Source: Paenibacillus sp. BIC5C1
Lineage (GTDB): Bacteria; Bacillota; Bacilli; Paenibacillales; Paenibacillaceae
Assembly (NCBI RefSeq): GCF_032399705.1
Contig: NZ_CP135922.1
Coordinates: 3,844,001 to 3,908,000, forward strand
DNA length: 64,000 bases
Direction: 5' to 3'
Both the position numbers and the translations under genes were made by a program. Each line of letters opens with the position of its first letter. The first letter of the stretch is position 1. This document shows positions 45,404 through 55,349 of the stretch, piece by piece. The notes under the pieces are model-generated. The model was not told where the DNA came from, ran no database searches, and worked only from the letters and a program-made list of their open reading frames with translations.

Positions 45404-45739
45404 CTAATGTGAGGTCACCTTAGACAGCCTAACCGCCATATATTTCCTGCCAGGCAGCGAAAGCCTGAAGTCCCCTTCATACACATCGGGGAGTTCATGG
45501 ATGGTCATCTTCCACGTGTCAATCACCTCAGCGTTGTAACGGATTCCGGGCTCAAGAGCTCCTCCAGGGCTCTCTTCCACAATACGTTGGAGAAAGGCTA
45601 GTCTTTCAGAACTCGCTCGGGACAAGATTCCCCCCTTGGACAACCAATCAATCCTTGCGGGATACCCAGCAGCCTGAGGCGGTTGAAAAAACAAATGTGT
45701 CACACGTACACACCACCAAAAAATCCGGTTAACATCCAT
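45404..45739 (-). pseudogene. Relic of a DUF4038/DUF5605-type glycosidase (C-terminal part)
   Basis: A 111-codon open frame without ribosome site or promoter. Its parts resemble the C-terminal end of DUF4038/DUF5605 putative glycoside hydrolases: DWLSKGGILSRASSERLAFL, RIVEESPGGALEPG, then AEVIDTWKMTI and LPGRKYMAVRL. In full-length relatives a beta-rich segment separates the last two blocks, so an internal deletion is likely. The catalytic domain is missing. It starts just past the lactate dehydrogenase terminator, so only readthrough could transcribe it. The family assignment is from recalled consensus. Confidence 0.6.
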
Positions 45740-45755
45740 TCAAACAAAGCAAAGA

Positions 45756-45796
45756 CAAACGGACGAAGCAGAGATACATTCTGCTTCGTCCGTTTG
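45756..45796 (-). terminator. Terminator of the lactate dehydrogenase operon
   Basis: A perfect 16-base stem (45756-45771 with 45781-45796) around a nine-base loop. On the minus strand TCTTTGCTTTGTTT follows. The stem ends three bases before the dehydrogenase stop codon. Confidence 0.85.
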
Positions 45797-45799
45797 CCT

Positions 45800-46753
45800 T
45801 TATTGGTTAGTTTTCAATTCCATGCCATGTGTGATTTCTTTTAAAGTTTGAATGGATTGTTTCAACCAGCCCTTCTCCTGCTCTGACAACTCGGGCATTA
45901 AGATCTGTTGTATGCCTCCACGGTTCACAATGGAAGGAAGGCCAGCAAACACATCCTCTTCCTCCAGGTACACAGACAGTGGCAGGATGCTGTTCTCATG
46001 ATTCAATATGGCTTTGGTTATTCGAGTCAATGACATGCCAATTGCATAAAAGGTCGCTCCTTTGCGGTCGATCACTTCGTATGCAGCATCCCGTACGCCC
46101 TCGAATATGTCCTGTAATGCCTGTTTGTCCTCTGGATTGTTGCGTCGTCTCAGATACCTCTCCAATGGATCCACACCAATATCCACCTGCGACCATACGG
46201 GTAATTCGCTATCGCCATGCTCCCCTATAATTACTGCGTGCACGTTCCGGGGGTCAACCTCGAAATATTCTCCTAACAAATAACGGAATCGTGCACTATC
46301 CAAAGTTGTGCCAGAGCCAATAACGCGAGATTTATCCAACCCCGATGCTTTCCAGGCTACATGTGTCAATACATCAACGGGGTTTGATGCAATCAGAAGC
46401 AGACCGTTAAAACCACTGGCCATAACCTCTGACACAATATGTTGCATAACGGCTTTATTTTTTCCGATTAATTCCATTCGTGTTTCTCCAGGCTTCTGCG
46501 GAAGCCCGGCAGTAATAACAACAATATCCATATTCGTACAGTCTGAATAATGACCATTCGTGATCTTGGTTGGCGTAGGTGCAAACGGTATGCCGTGGGA
46601 TAAGTCCATCGCCTCACCCTCTGCCCTCTTCTCATTAATATCAATTAATAGCAATTCCTCGGCAACCCCTTGGTTTAGCATGGCATATGCATAAGAGCAA
46701 CCTACTGCACCTGTGCCAACAACGGCAACACGATTAATTTTGTTTCGAATCAC
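45800..46753 (-). CDS. ldh: L-lactate dehydrogenase
   Basis: A 317-residue NAD-dependent dehydrogenase. It shows the Rossmann start [17 protein letters not shown], the substrate Arg loop [31 protein letters not shown], and the catalytic His in [15 protein letters not shown]. It interconverts pyruvate and L-lactate in the cytoplasm. Its start overlaps the lactate permease stop by four bases, so the two form one operon that pairs lactate transport with its metabolism. A strong terminator follows. Confidence 0.94.
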   Translation of the reverse strand: MIRNKINRVAVVGTGAVGCSYAYAMLNQGVAEELLLIDINEKRAEGEAMDLSHGIPFAPTPTKITNGHYSDCTNMDIVVITAGLPQKPGETRMELIGKNKAVMQHIVSEVMASGFNGLLLIASNPVDVLTHVAWKASGLDKSRVIGSGTTLDSARFRYLLGEYFEVDPRNVHAVIIGEHGDSELPVWSQVDIGVDPLERYLRRRNNPEDKQALQDIFEGVRDAAYEVIDRKGATFYAIGMSLTRITKAILNHENSILPLSVYLEEEDVFAGLPSIVNRGGIQQILMPELSEQEKGWLKQSIQTLKEITHGMELKTNQ

Positions 46754-48291
46754 CCTAACACCCCATAAACGATATAGTTAACTACACAAACAATGACCAG
46801 AAATGCAATGCTGATGCCAATAGTACTTTTAAATATCTGACCCTCTTTTCCTGTGAGCCCTACGGCTGCAACCGCTACTGCAACGGATTGCGGGCTAATC
46901 ATCTTCGCGATATCCCCACCAATCACATTAGCCGCAACCAGCGCCGTTGCATCTATGCCGATCTGTCCTGCTGTGACGACTTGCAACGGCGCAAACAAGG
47001 AACCACTATTAACGACTGAACCGGTTAGAAAAACACCCAGCCAGCCCAAAACAGGAGAGAACAATGGGAACAGCGTATTGGTGGAAGCAAACGCGATGCC
47101 CAGTGTAGAGGACATTCCGGAGTAGTTTGAGATGTAGGCAAAAGCCAGGACGGCACAAATAGTAAGGATGGGAGCCTTTAATTCCTTAATGGTTTCCTGA
47201 AATGCCGCTTTTACGGTCTGTCCATCCACTCGAAAAAGCCAGATTGTCAACAGTCCCGCTATAAGTATGGCTGTGGCCGTTGATGTTAATACGTCAAATT
47301 TAAAAATAGCCGCATAAGGAGATGCCTCCGATACAACCGGTGGTGATCTGACAATTCCATTATGCAGCGTGGGGATCGGCACCTTTATTACTCCGAACTC
47401 GATTCTTGAGAAAATGATAACAAGAGCGGTCAATATGTAATATGGTGCCCATGCTTTGCCAATCACCTTAAGAGATTTCCTGAATTTGGGCTTGGAGTAA
47501 AACGCGAGCGACAACATAGCAACGATGGCGGATATGATATCAACCAGCACTGCACCCAGCGTAATTAATATTACAAATTGAGTTACCGCAAACGCTCCCG
47601 CACAGATCGCAGTTGGCACCAGCGTCTGTCGAACACCCCGAACACCATCAGCCAAAAATACCAATATGAACGGGATGATGAAGCTAATAACGGGCACAAT
47701 CATTGCCGTTTTGATGGCAACATCAAGGGAGTCAACACCGGTTAACTCCGCGGGAACCGTTACGGGGATACCCATTGCGCCATAGGCACCACCAGCGATA
47801 TTTGCCACCAGGCAAATGGCTGCAGCTTTAACCGGATTAAACCCTAACCCAATCAGCATGATTGACGTAATTGCAACAGGAGCACCAAAGCCGGCCACCC
47901 CCTCCAAAAATGCGCCAAAGCAATACGCTATCAAAAGCACTTGCAGCCGTTTGTCACTCGTAACATCGGTGATGCTGTCCTTGATAATCTCGAATTGTCC
48001 TGTTTTGACGGTTAACTTATACAGCAGTATGGCAAATACCACAATGGCCGCAACCGGCCAGATGCCCGCCAATACACCGAAAATGGCGGACCAAATCCCC
48101 TTAATCAGTGGTAACCCATATACGAGCACGGCCAGAACTAAAGCAAGAAGTGCAGCAAACACTCCTGCAATAAAGGCCCTCATTTTGAACATGGTCAGTG
48201 CGACAATGAAAAACATGATCGGGATGGCAGCCACAATTGCAGACAGCCAAATGTTCCCTACCGGATTGTATATTTGCTCAAAAGCGCCCAT
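46750..48291 (-). CDS. lctP: L-lactate permease, LctP family
   Basis: A 513-residue permease with about 13 membrane helices. Family signatures include [23 protein letters not shown] sequence ([20 protein letters not shown]), [20 protein letters not shown] and [21 protein letters not shown]. It exchanges lactate or glycolate with protons. Start ATG 48291 follows GAGGTGAG; an in-frame ATG at 48309 has no ribosome site. Only about 60 bases separate it from the germinant receptor gerB-like gene upstream on the same strand. I see no terminator between them, so readthrough from the ger operon is possible. Confidence 0.93.
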   Translation of the reverse strand: MGAFEQIYNPVGNIWLSAIVAAIPIMFFIVALTMFKMRAFIAGVFAALLALVLAVLVYGLPLIKGIWSAIFGVLAGIWPVAAIVVFAILLYKLTVKTGQFEIIKDSITDVTSDKRLQVLLIAYCFGAFLEGVAGFGAPVAITSIMLIGLGFNPVKAAAICLVANIAGGAYGAMGIPVTVPAELTGVDSLDVAIKTAMIVPVISFIIPFILVFLADGVRGVRQTLVPTAICAGAFAVTQFVILITLGAVLVDIISAIVAMLSLAFYSKPKFRKSLKVIGKAWAPYYILTALVIIFSRIEFGVIKVPIPTLHNGIVRSPPVVSEASPYAAIFKFDVLTSTATAILIAGLLTIWLFRVDGQTVKAAFQETIKELKAPILTICAVLAFAYISNYSGMSSTLGIAFASTNTLFPLFSPVLGWLGVFLTGSVVNSGSLFAPLQVVTAGQIGIDATALVAANVIGGDIAKMISPQSVAVAVAAVGLTGKEGQIFKSTIGISIAFLVIVCVVNYIVYGVLG

Positions 48292-48351
48292 ATGTCTCAC
48301 CTCGTTCATTTTTGGTGATAGTATGAGTGTTTTTCTTTGTTTTTTATTCGC

Positions 48352-49452
48352 TTAATTCCCCTTAATCCATCGTTTCAATATACTAACGACAATCAGCAAA
48401 ACAGGCAGACCGATAGCAAATGTGGTTATCCAGCCGATCCAAACCGTCGCATTAAACTTATTCTCGTAAATAGAGTTGGGGAAAATGTCTACAGAGATCA
48501 CAATCAACAAAAAAGCCAAAGGGATAACAAAGGATCTTTTGTGTTTTATGTTCAAGATTTGTGTAAAACCGAGGAAGGCGGAATGGAAATATACAAATAA
48601 TTTAACAAATGAGGTTAACAACCAAATTAATGCAATCACAACTTCCACCCGGGTTATAAATCCACCAATTTCAATTTTTTGAGCTAAATGGTACGCCGGA
48701 TATTCTTGAATGGACGTAACGTTTGATCCTACAACCAAAATATTCAATAAAATAATGGATGCATTGATCAAAGAGCCAATGAGGATTCCGACAACAAAAG
48801 ATTTAAAACTATTTTTGGGATTCTGGAGCTCATTGGGTTGAAGCATGAGAAAGAAAATAAGAGGAAAATACACTACACTGGCTAGAGCGAGGGTCGAATA
48901 CGTATATTTATATAATGGAGCTTCAAATATCGGTTCAATATTTTGAAGCTTGATTTCTGGAGTTAGGGCAATAACCATCAGGACAAACAGAAGAACACAA
49001 AATGGAAACATAATCTGTACCATTCTGACCAGTGTGTTAAATCCAGACATTAATCCGTAAACCAGCAATAAAGTGAACAGTGAATTAATAAATATTACCG
49101 AAGTCTCCGGCATAAAAACAGTCTTGATAAACCTGCTTACATCATAAAGTACCATTGCAGCCGCCAGGAATGCCGTAATGATAAATAATAAAGATATACA
49201 CTTCCCAAACCATGAACCCAGGATCTCCTGCATCATTTCTACTATAGTTTTGTTAGGTTGATTATTAAAAAGCCACTTATACACACCCAAGAAGATGACT
49301 GCCGGTATAACGGAAAAAAAGGGAACCAACCATGCGTCCTGATTTAGAGCTTGTGCCAAACTGCTCGGGGTTATGAGGATTGCAGTGCCCACTGTAAATA
49401 AAGTTGTTAGAATCGTAAATTGAATATGGTCTGCTTTTGCGGCATTTTTCAT
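48352..49452 (-). CDS. Spore germination permease subunit B (YfkT-like)
   Basis: A 366-residue APC-type protein with ten membrane helices of the GerB/Spore_permease family (TILTTLFTVGTAILITPSSL, VYKWLFNNQPNKTIVEMM, ALIWLLTSFVKLFVYFHSA). In GerA-type receptors the B subunit binds the germinant within the inner spore membrane. ATG 49452 (MKNAAKADHIQF) follows GAGG by nine bases; the longer in-frame start at 49650 reads back through the D-subunit gene and is rejected. It is the last gene of an A-C-D-B operon, the order of Bacillus subtilis yfkQRST. Confidence 0.9.
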   Translation of the reverse strand: MKNAAKADHIQFTILTTLFTVGTAILITPSSLAQALNQDAWLVPFFSVIPAVIFLGVYKWLFNNQPNKTIVEMMQEILGSWFGKCISLLFIITAFLAAAMVLYDVSRFIKTVFMPETSVIFINSLFTLLLVYGLMSGFNTLVRMVQIMFPFCVLLFVLMVIALTPEIKLQNIEPIFEAPLYKYTYSTLALASVVYFPLIFFLMLQPNELQNPKNSFKSFVVGILIGSLINASIILLNILVVGSNVTSIQEYPAYHLAQKIEIGGFITRVEVVIALIWLLTSFVKLFVYFHSAFLGFTQILNIKHKRSFVIPLAFLLIVISVDIFPNSIYENKFNATVWIGWITTFAIGLPVLLIVVSILKRWIKGN

Positions 49453-49463
49453 CGTAATAATCC

Positions 49464-49700
49464 TCACATGTTCTGCAAATTGGAAATGAACTGACTTAGG
49501 GGATGCAGTATCCAGCTCACCAAAACAAGAGGTGTTGGTGGGCCCCATCGGAGTAGTTTTAATACACCAAGACCTCCTGCAATAACAACAATCGCACTGT
49601 AAATAAACCATTCTTTGGGTGATGTTCTCAGAACATATGTACCAACCCAAATAAAAATGGCAACGAGCATGAACATTCCGGTGATTTTAACACTGATCAT
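49464..49700 (-). CDS. Small germinant receptor D subunit (YfkS-like)
   Basis: A 78-residue protein with two predicted membrane helices (about residues 3-24 and 34-53) and a short tail. Such small two-helix D subunits accompany many GerA-type operons and modulate germination rate. Its ATG at 49700 follows AAGGAG within the end of the gerC-like gene, and its stop is 11 bases before gerB. Sequence similarity to the D subunit of the second operon is low; the call rests on size, topology and position. Confidence 0.7.
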   Translation of the reverse strand: MISVKITGMFMLVAIFIWVGTYVLRTSPKEWFIYSAIVVIAGGLGVLKLLRWGPPTPLVLVSWILHPLSQFISNLQNM

Positions 49701-49708
49701 CAACCCTA

Positions 49709-50920
49709 TCACTCCTTCATTTTATCTAAAAAGGAATTTTTGGTTCTCCCTGTTTCACGTATTTTAAAATTCACATTAATTTCAATTGGCATTCCCCGCA
49801 AATGATCGGACCAGTCGTGCTTTATTTTCTTCCAAAGGGTTGGATCTGACTGATGAATACGTTTTCCAAGTCCTAATAAATCTGCTTTTATCGCATATTC
49901 TTTGTTTAATGCTTTTTGAATGAACGATTTAATCTCCTCCTCGATATATTGTTCAAGATCGGATATTTCTCCGGGACTCATAAGATCCATCTCACATTGA
50001 ACTTCATCTATATTTCCTTCAGCACGAATTCCAATGCCAAGATACTGTTTTTCATTCTCTTTTCTGAGACTGATATCACTTTTGGAGTTGAGTACCTCGA
50101 TAGAGAATCTGCCGCTTTTGTTTGGGCAAAGGATAGTGCCCACAGTCCCTTTTACTTTGTTTTGCACATAATTGTATCCTTTACTCTCATCCTTATCTAA
50201 CCAGTCAATTAATTTATCTTTATTAAAAACAGCCAGCCCATCATACTCTAATCGGGCAGGAGGGCTCGTCGTTTCAAAAATTTCTTTTTTGTTAAGTTCA
50301 AGCTTATCTCCTTTTAATTTCACACCAGTCACGACAAGAGAGCTTCCTTCGGTCATTAATGCATCAATTAAATCATCAATTTTGACTGAACTTGTGGATG
50401 CCCACTGTTTACTTGATAGTTCCAGCGTCGAAAACAGGTTTTGTGCTGGTATTTTGTCAATCACCGATAGACTTTCGATCACCGCGGTAGCCTTCAGATC
50501 TTTGGCAACAATGATGTCAAAATCGGCTCTGAGTTCATGATCCCGGGAGACAAATTCAATGATTTTTCCGAGTCCGTCCTTTCGTGCAGTCTCTTCCCCA
50601 ACGACAAAAATTCTAAGATGTGAGAAATATATTTTTCTCGGTGTAGTATTGGTCAATTTCCGAATGGCTTCAAAAACGGTTTTACCCGTTCCTTTATACA
50701 CGGTCACCGGAGCCTCTCCACTTCCCTTGCTATTGACTCCAAGTTCATTCGGGTTTACCACCTGTACAGACACTAAATAATCATTACCAACCTTATCAAT
50801 GCCTAAACCCACAGCAATAACGAGTTGTTTTATTTCCGTTTTATCCCAACACCCCGTCATCAGAGTTACCATTGCCGTTAATATTAACAGAATTCCAAGT
50901 TTTCTTCCCATTTCCATCAC
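49709..50920 (-). CDS. Spore germination lipoprotein subunit C (YfkR-like)
   Basis: A 403-residue Ger(x)C-family lipoprotein with a lipobox ending in MTGCWDKTEIKQL and the family start VIAVGLGIDKVGNDY. The conserved FSHLRIFVVGEETARKDGL and the C-terminal domain (EIEVLN-like sandwich, EEEIKSFIQKALNKEYAIKADLLG-type helix) are present in the usual order. It is anchored to the outer face of the inner spore membrane as part of the receptor. It directly abuts the gerA-like gene (no gap), which implies coupled translation. Confidence 0.92.
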   Translation of the reverse strand: MMEMGRKLGILLILTAMVTLMTGCWDKTEIKQLVIAVGLGIDKVGNDYLVSVQVVNPNELGVNSKGSGEAPVTVYKGTGKTVFEAIRKLTNTTPRKIYFSHLRIFVVGEETARKDGLGKIIEFVSRDHELRADFDIIVAKDLKATAVIESLSVIDKIPAQNLFSTLELSSKQWASTSSVKIDDLIDALMTEGSSLVVTGVKLKGDKLELNKKEIFETTSPPARLEYDGLAVFNKDKLIDWLDKDESKGYNYVQNKVKGTVGTILCPNKSGRFSIEVLNSKSDISLRKENEKQYLGIGIRAEGNIDEVQCEMDLMSPGEISDLEQYIEEEIKSFIQKALNKEYAIKADLLGLGKRIHQSDPTLWKKIKHDWSDHLRGMPIEINVNFKIRETGRTKNSFLDKMKE

Positions 50921-52402
50921 CTATTCGTTTCTTTTTTTGTATACCCCGCGCAAAAGCAATCCATAAAGCGGAACCCGAATGAGCGTGTCTCGTTGATCGG
51001 CAAGCTTAAAGGGGGATAATGGTGATAAATAGGGGGTTCCAAAGGAATATAAACTGCAAAGGTGAATGATCAGTAAAGCCAGGCCTATAAAGATGCCAAA
51101 TAATCCGAACGAAGCACTCATCAACATGAGAGGAAAACGTAAAATCCGAACAGATATGCCCATATTGTAAGCTGGCAAAACAAAAGAGGAGATTGCGGTA
51201 ATGGAAACAACAATAACCATGCTAGGTGAGATAATTCCTGCTTCAACGGCAGCTTGGCCAATGACAAGAGCACCAACGATAGAAACGGCTTGACCTACCG
51301 CTTTGGGCATTCGAAGACCAGCTTCTCGCAAAATTTCAAATGTACCTTCCATAATAATCGCTTCAATCAGCGTGGGAAACGGAACGCCTTGTCTTCCTGC
51401 CGTAATACTGATGAAGAGTTCAGTGGGAATGATCTCTTGATGAAATGTGGTCAGTGCAATATACAAGGAGGGACCAATTAATGCTATGAAAAAAGAGAAA
51501 ATCCGTAATAGCCGCAACAGGCCATAATCGGTACGTTGATAATAGTCTTCTGGTGCTTGAATAAATTGAATAAAGACAGCGGGAACCAATAACACAAAAG
51601 GAGAGCCCTCAACGATTATCGCTACTCTACCTTCCATTAAACCCGCTGCAATAATATCTGGTCTCTCCGTGTTATAAATTGTGGGAAAGGGAGAGAATGG
51701 ATTTTCCTCAATGAATTGCTCTATGATTCCGCTATCCAAAACACCTTTGATTTGGATCTGATCCAGCTTTGATTCCAGTTCTTGTATAACTTCATCACTA
51801 GCCAGCCCTTTTATGTAAACGATTGACGTGCTTGTTTGAGAGACGGAACCTATTGTTTTGGTCTTGATCCATAAGTCTTTACTTTTTATTTTCCTTCTGA
51901 TCAGGGCTGTATTCGTAATTAAACTCTCGGTAAAAGAATCCCGTGGTCCCCGTAGAACCACCTGTTCTTCAGGCGGAGATATACTTCGTTGATCCCCTCC
52001 TGGTGTATCAGCTACAATGGCGGAGTTATGCCCATCCAACAGAATGAGTGTATTCCCGTTAAACATGGAAGAAAAGACTTCATTTAAATGAGTAATCTCT
52101 TGTGTGCCAATCGCATTTTTCACTAAAGAGAATAAGTCAGCGTTGGAATTTCGTTGTTTGGAAAAACCTTTAGTGTTCAGTGTCTTCAAAATACTTTCAT
52201 GGATATCCTGGGTATCCGTTAATCCATCAATGTATATCAGACATGCATACAAATCAGCCTGCTCATTTGTTTTCAATTCTCTAACAATCAGATCACTGCT
52301 ATACCCCAATTCCTTCCGAATAAAAGCAATGTTGGCATCCAGATTGGATGAAAACGGGGTCTCCACCGGTTGCGTGTCTTGAGAATTTTCACTGCTATCC
52401 AT
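50921..52402 (-). CDS. Spore germination subunit A (YfkQ-like)
   Basis: A 493-residue GerA-family protein. A hydrophilic N-terminal domain of about 290 residues (VVLRGPRDSFTESLITNTAL, ENPFSPFPTIYNTERPDIIA, LMEGRVAIIVEGSPFVLLVP) is followed by about five to six membrane helices with FPTLIEAIIMEGTFEILREA and QAVSIVGALVIGQAAVEAG. A subunits form the oligomeric core of the germinant receptor and are thought to act as the nutrient-gated channel. It is first in the operon, with AAAGGAGG ahead of ATG 52402 and a sigma-G-like promoter upstream. Confidence 0.93.
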   Translation of the reverse strand: MDSSENSQDTQPVETPFSSNLDANIAFIRKELGYSSDLIVRELKTNEQADLYACLIYIDGLTDTQDIHESILKTLNTKGFSKQRNSNADLFSLVKNAIGTQEITHLNEVFSSMFNGNTLILLDGHNSAIVADTPGGDQRSISPPEEQVVLRGPRDSFTESLITNTALIRRKIKSKDLWIKTKTIGSVSQTSTSIVYIKGLASDEVIQELESKLDQIQIKGVLDSGIIEQFIEENPFSPFPTIYNTERPDIIAAGLMEGRVAIIVEGSPFVLLVPAVFIQFIQAPEDYYQRTDYGLLRLLRIFSFFIALIGPSLYIALTTFHQEIIPTELFISITAGRQGVPFPTLIEAIIMEGTFEILREAGLRMPKAVGQAVSIVGALVIGQAAVEAGIISPSMVIVVSITAISSFVLPAYNMGISVRILRFPLMLMSASFGLFGIFIGLALLIIHLCSLYSFGTPYLSPLSPFKLADQRDTLIRVPLYGLLLRGVYKKRNE

Positions 52403-52428
52403 ACTGATCCTCCTTTACTAACTCCAAA

Positions 52429-52458
52429 AATTATTTGCGTTAGTAAAAGGATTTATTC
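52429..52458 (-). promoter_or_regulatory. Candidate sigma-G promoter of the first ger operon
   Basis: On the minus strand GAATA (fits gHATR) is followed after 18 bases by AATAATT (fits CATWHTW with one mismatch). This is the sigma-G pattern expected for forespore expression of germinant receptors, 27 bases ahead of the gerA-like start. The second ger operon has the same spacing. The motif is short, so confidence is limited. Confidence 0.4.
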
Positions 52459-52491
52459 ATAGGATAAATAATGATATGTTCGTATGAACAC

Positions 52492-52529
52492 AAAAAAATG
52501 ACCTTGAGCACGTCAAGCAACTCAAGGTC
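52492..52529 (-). terminator. Terminator of the GH95 gene
   Basis: GACCTTGAG (52500-52508) pairs perfectly with CTCAAGGTC (52521-52529). On the minus strand a T run of seven follows. It lies about 57 bases past the fucosidase stop and isolates it from the ger operon downstream. Confidence 0.85.
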
Positions 52530-52585
52530 CAACTTCGGAAGTTTTCATTTCAATTTCAGTTCATTTATACTTCCCTGTTCCTCCA

Positions 52586-54919
52586 TTATCGTTTTACTCC
52601 TCTTAGCTTACCCATCTGATTTTCATCTAATTTAATAAGATAATCAGGGTTCGGAAAGCTTAAGCTTATGTTCTGATCCCGATAGGATACGATCACATCT
52701 GTTTGCTCCACGGAACGGATTTCCACTTGAACAAGCTGTCCTTCCTCCCATGCCAGATCCACCTCGAATCCCCCGCGTGCCCGCAAACCCCGAAACGAAC
52801 CTTTGGACCAGACAGCGGGTAAAGCAGGAAGCAGGCGAATTTCACCCCCATGGCTCTGAAGAAGCATCTCTGCGATGCCTGCCGTTCCGCCGAAATTCCC
52901 ATCAATTTGAAACGGGGGATGATTGCAGAAGAGATTCGGTAAAGTGGAGGAGCGCAAAAGTTCAAACATATGATTGTAGGCCAGTTCAGGCTCTTCCAGT
53001 CGGGCACACATGTTGAGAATCCATGCCCTGCTCCATCCGGTATGTCCCCCGCCGTGCTTTAGCCTTCGGTCCAAAGTAACCCGGGCGGCTCTGGCTAATT
53101 TGGGAGTTGATTGCAACGTGATCTGTGATCCCGGGTGGAGAGCGAATAAATGGGAGATGTGTCTGTGACCCGGTTCCAATTCATCATAATCAATACTCCA
53201 CTCCTGAATCTGGCCATGTTTTCCAATAGCAGGCTTCGGTATTTGGGCCATTGCCCTGATTAAAGATTCCGCGAATGCCTGATCCGTTTGCAAAATACGA
53301 GTACAGTCAATACAACGCATAAACAGCTCCCTTACGATTTGGTTGTCCATGGAAGCCCCATAACATAAAGCCCCGGATTCACCATTACTCAACATGTACC
53401 GGTTCTCCGGTGAGGACGATGGGCATATGACCAGATTTCCGTCAGGATCTTCAATTAGAAAATCGAGAAGAAATAAAGCAGCGTCTTTTATCGTTCCGTA
53501 AACCTTCTCCAGAAAGTGTATATCTTTTGTGTAATCATAATGATCCCATAAATGCAAAGACAGCCATGCCGCCCCCATAGTCCAAAACGTGGAAGTCACG
53601 CATACATCCTGAGGAGCTGTATCTGCCCAAATATCGGAATTGTGATGTGCCATGAATCCTCTGCAACCATACATTTTTTCTGCCGTTTCCGTTCCTCTCA
53701 GGTGTATTCTCTCGATAAAATCAAACAAGGGCATGTGGCATTCAGAAAGGTTGCAGCTTTCGGCAAGCCAATAATTCATCTGTGTATTAATGTTAATGGT
53801 ATATTTACTGTCCCAGATCGGAAGCATGTCCTTGCTCCACATCCCCTGGAGGTTGGCTGGCAATGAACCCGGGCGGCTGCTCGCAATGAGCAAATAACGA
53901 CCAAACTGAAAGTACAGACTCATAAGCTGCGGGTCATGCCCTCCGGATTGAAGTCGTTCCAGTCGTTGATCCGTCGGCAGCAAGGACCACATGTCGTTGT
54001 TATCTTCACTGTCCAGATTCAATTCTACTCTGTTGAATAAAGCACAGTAGTCCGAGACATGATTGGCAACCAATTCAATGTAAGGCCTGGCTGATGCTGA
54101 TTGAATTCTTCGCATACATTCTACTTCCATCTGGTTCGCAGGTATTCTGAAATCAGTACAAGCAGATACCAGAAGGGTAGCTGCATCTCCATGCTCTAAT
54201 GAAATGCTGCCGCCGGCACAATGGAGCTGCCCTCCCTCCGCGATCACCCGGATCGCGCAACAGAAACGAATGCCATCTTCCCCGCCACTTCTGCCGCGAA
54301 TGATTAAACCGTCTGTTCCCCGATGTTCAATCCGATCCAGGTATGCCTGAAAGCCTACCGGATGTTTAAGAATATCGGACCAGGGGGTCGGCTCAAGTAC
54401 GGTCCCCCTGCCAAACAACGTAGAAAAGGATAGTTTTCCAGGCTCGTTTGATTGCAGACGCACCGCCAGAACCTGATCCGGAAAACTGGAAAAATACTCA
54501 CGGCGATATGTGGTCTGTCCCGATATATATTCAACATGTACCGTGCCTCGATGAAGATCCAGATGTCGAAGGTAGCTGCTGATCTCTTCCTGAGGATGCT
54601 TCATTTCAATATACAAATCACCCAAGGGCTCATAGTGACGCTGCCCGTCAGGCACACCGATCAGAGCCACAGAAGCCAGCTCCTCTGCTGCGCTGATTTG
54701 CCCTTCTAATATAAGGTTTCTAATCTCATTTAAATGCTGAAGAGCGTGCGGGTTATTTCGGTCCATTGGCCCCCCGTACCACAGACTATCCTCATTTAAC
54801 TGGATTCTCTCAATCTGCTCCTTGCCAAAAACCATTCCCCCGAGTGTTCCGTTTCCGATTGGCAATGCTTCCTCCCAGGTTTCAGCCGAGCGGTCGAACC
54901 AGATTTTATCGGTATTCAT
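52586..54919 (-). CDS. Alpha-L-fucosidase, GH95
   Basis: A 777-residue glycosidase without signal peptide. The N-terminal beta domain has the family start [20 protein letters not shown] and [20 protein letters not shown]. The (alpha/alpha)6 catalytic domain follows with [18 protein letters not shown] and [20 protein letters not shown], then a C-terminal beta domain with [22 protein letters not shown]95 enzymes release alpha-1,2-L-fucose (or L-galactose) from xyloglucan, milk or mucin glycans. It is placed between two ger operons with its own terminator; its presence there is probably incidental. Confidence 0.92.
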   Translation of the reverse strand: MNTDKIWFDRSAETWEEALPIGNGTLGGMVFGKEQIERIQLNEDSLWYGGPMDRNNPHALQHLNEIRNLILEGQISAAEELASVALIGVPDGQRHYEPLGDLYIEMKHPQEEISSYLRHLDLHRGTVHVEYISGQTTYRREYFSSFPDQVLAVRLQSNEPGKLSFSTLFGRGTVLEPTPWSDILKHPVGFQAYLDRIEHRGTDGLIIRGRSGGEDGIRFCCAIRVIAEGGQLHCAGGSISLEHGDAATLLVSACTDFRIPANQMEVECMRRIQSASARPYIELVANHVSDYCALFNRVELNLDSEDNNDMWSLLPTDQRLERLQSGGHDPQLMSLYFQFGRYLLIASSRPGSLPANLQGMWSKDMLPIWDSKYTININTQMNYWLAESCNLSECHMPLFDFIERIHLRGTETAEKMYGCRGFMAHHNSDIWADTAPQDVCVTSTFWTMGAAWLSLHLWDHYDYTKDIHFLEKVYGTIKDAALFLLDFLIEDPDGNLVICPSSSPENRYMLSNGESGALCYGASMDNQIVRELFMRCIDCTRILQTDQAFAESLIRAMAQIPKPAIGKHGQIQEWSIDYDELEPGHRHISHLFALHPGSQITLQSTPKLARAARVTLDRRLKHGGGHTGWSRAWILNMCARLEEPELAYNHMFELLRSSTLPNLFCNHPPFQIDGNFGGTAGIAEMLLQSHGGEIRLLPALPAVWSKGSFRGLRARGGFEVDLAWEEGQLVQVEIRSVEQTDVIVSYRDQNISLSFPNPDYLIKLDENQMGKLRGVKR

Positions 54920-55086
54920 GTTATAGCCTCCAAAGCATTCAGTATTCCCAAGCGATGCGCATTTCAGGTTTGTTTCGTTGGGTTATGCTGTTTCATTCTA
55001 CGTCAGCTCTGGAAGTAAATAAATGAATAATACTAACCTTGAACATTCACGATTCTAACCTATTAAAGTATTTCATTAACTGAATC

Positions 55087-55305
55087 TCATTTCATCAGTT
55101 TGTCAACCTTTCCAAATATCAGCTTGATTACCTGAGTGGGACCGGGAACGTTGGGCAAGAAAAGTATTACAATAGCAAGAAATACCGCTGCAACCGTAAT
55201 TCCCGCGACAGGCACTCTTGCTCTTTTTTGTTTGGTGCTGAGCCATTCGCCATATATGATACCTGAGGCGAGTAACATGATGCCAAGTACCGATGCCAAT
55301 CTCAC
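55087..55305 (-). CDS. Small germinant receptor D subunit, second operon
   Basis: A 72-residue protein with two predicted membrane helices (about residues 3-20 and 30-51) and a basic tail. The start is GTG 55305, seven bases behind GGGAGGGG. It follows the gerC-like gene by 44 bases and closes an A-B-C-D operon. An overlapping frame (55103-55309) is a shadow because only this one gives a hydrophobic two-helix protein. Assigned by size, topology and position. Confidence 0.7.
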   Translation of the reverse strand: MRLASVLGIMLLASGIIYGEWLSTKQKRARVPVAGITVAAVFLAIVILFLPNVPGPTQVIKLIFGKVDKLMK

Positions 55306-55349
55306 TCATTCACCCCTCCCTTAAGTTTTAGGATTTAAATACGGCACCG

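Noticed and set aside
47816..48355. 179-codon frame on the plus strand
   Set aside because: It is antisense to the lactate permease gene; Ala/Ile-rich composition is what a permease produces in the opposite frame.
48352..49650. 432-residue version of the gerB-like protein with a Cys-rich N-terminal extension
   Set aside because: The extra 66 residues are the D-subunit gene read in another frame; a proper ribosome site precedes ATG 49452.
52483..52496. LexA/SOS-like box (TGTTC-N4-GAACA) ahead of the first ger operon
   Set aside because: The half-sites are in the reverse order to the Gram-positive LexA box (GAAC-N4-GTTC), and SOS control of a ger operon is implausible.
55103..55309. 68-codon frame overlapping the second D-subunit gene
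   Set aside because: It shares the ribosome site, but its translation is rich in His, Arg and Ser with no membrane helix; the GTG frame gives the expected two-helix protein.
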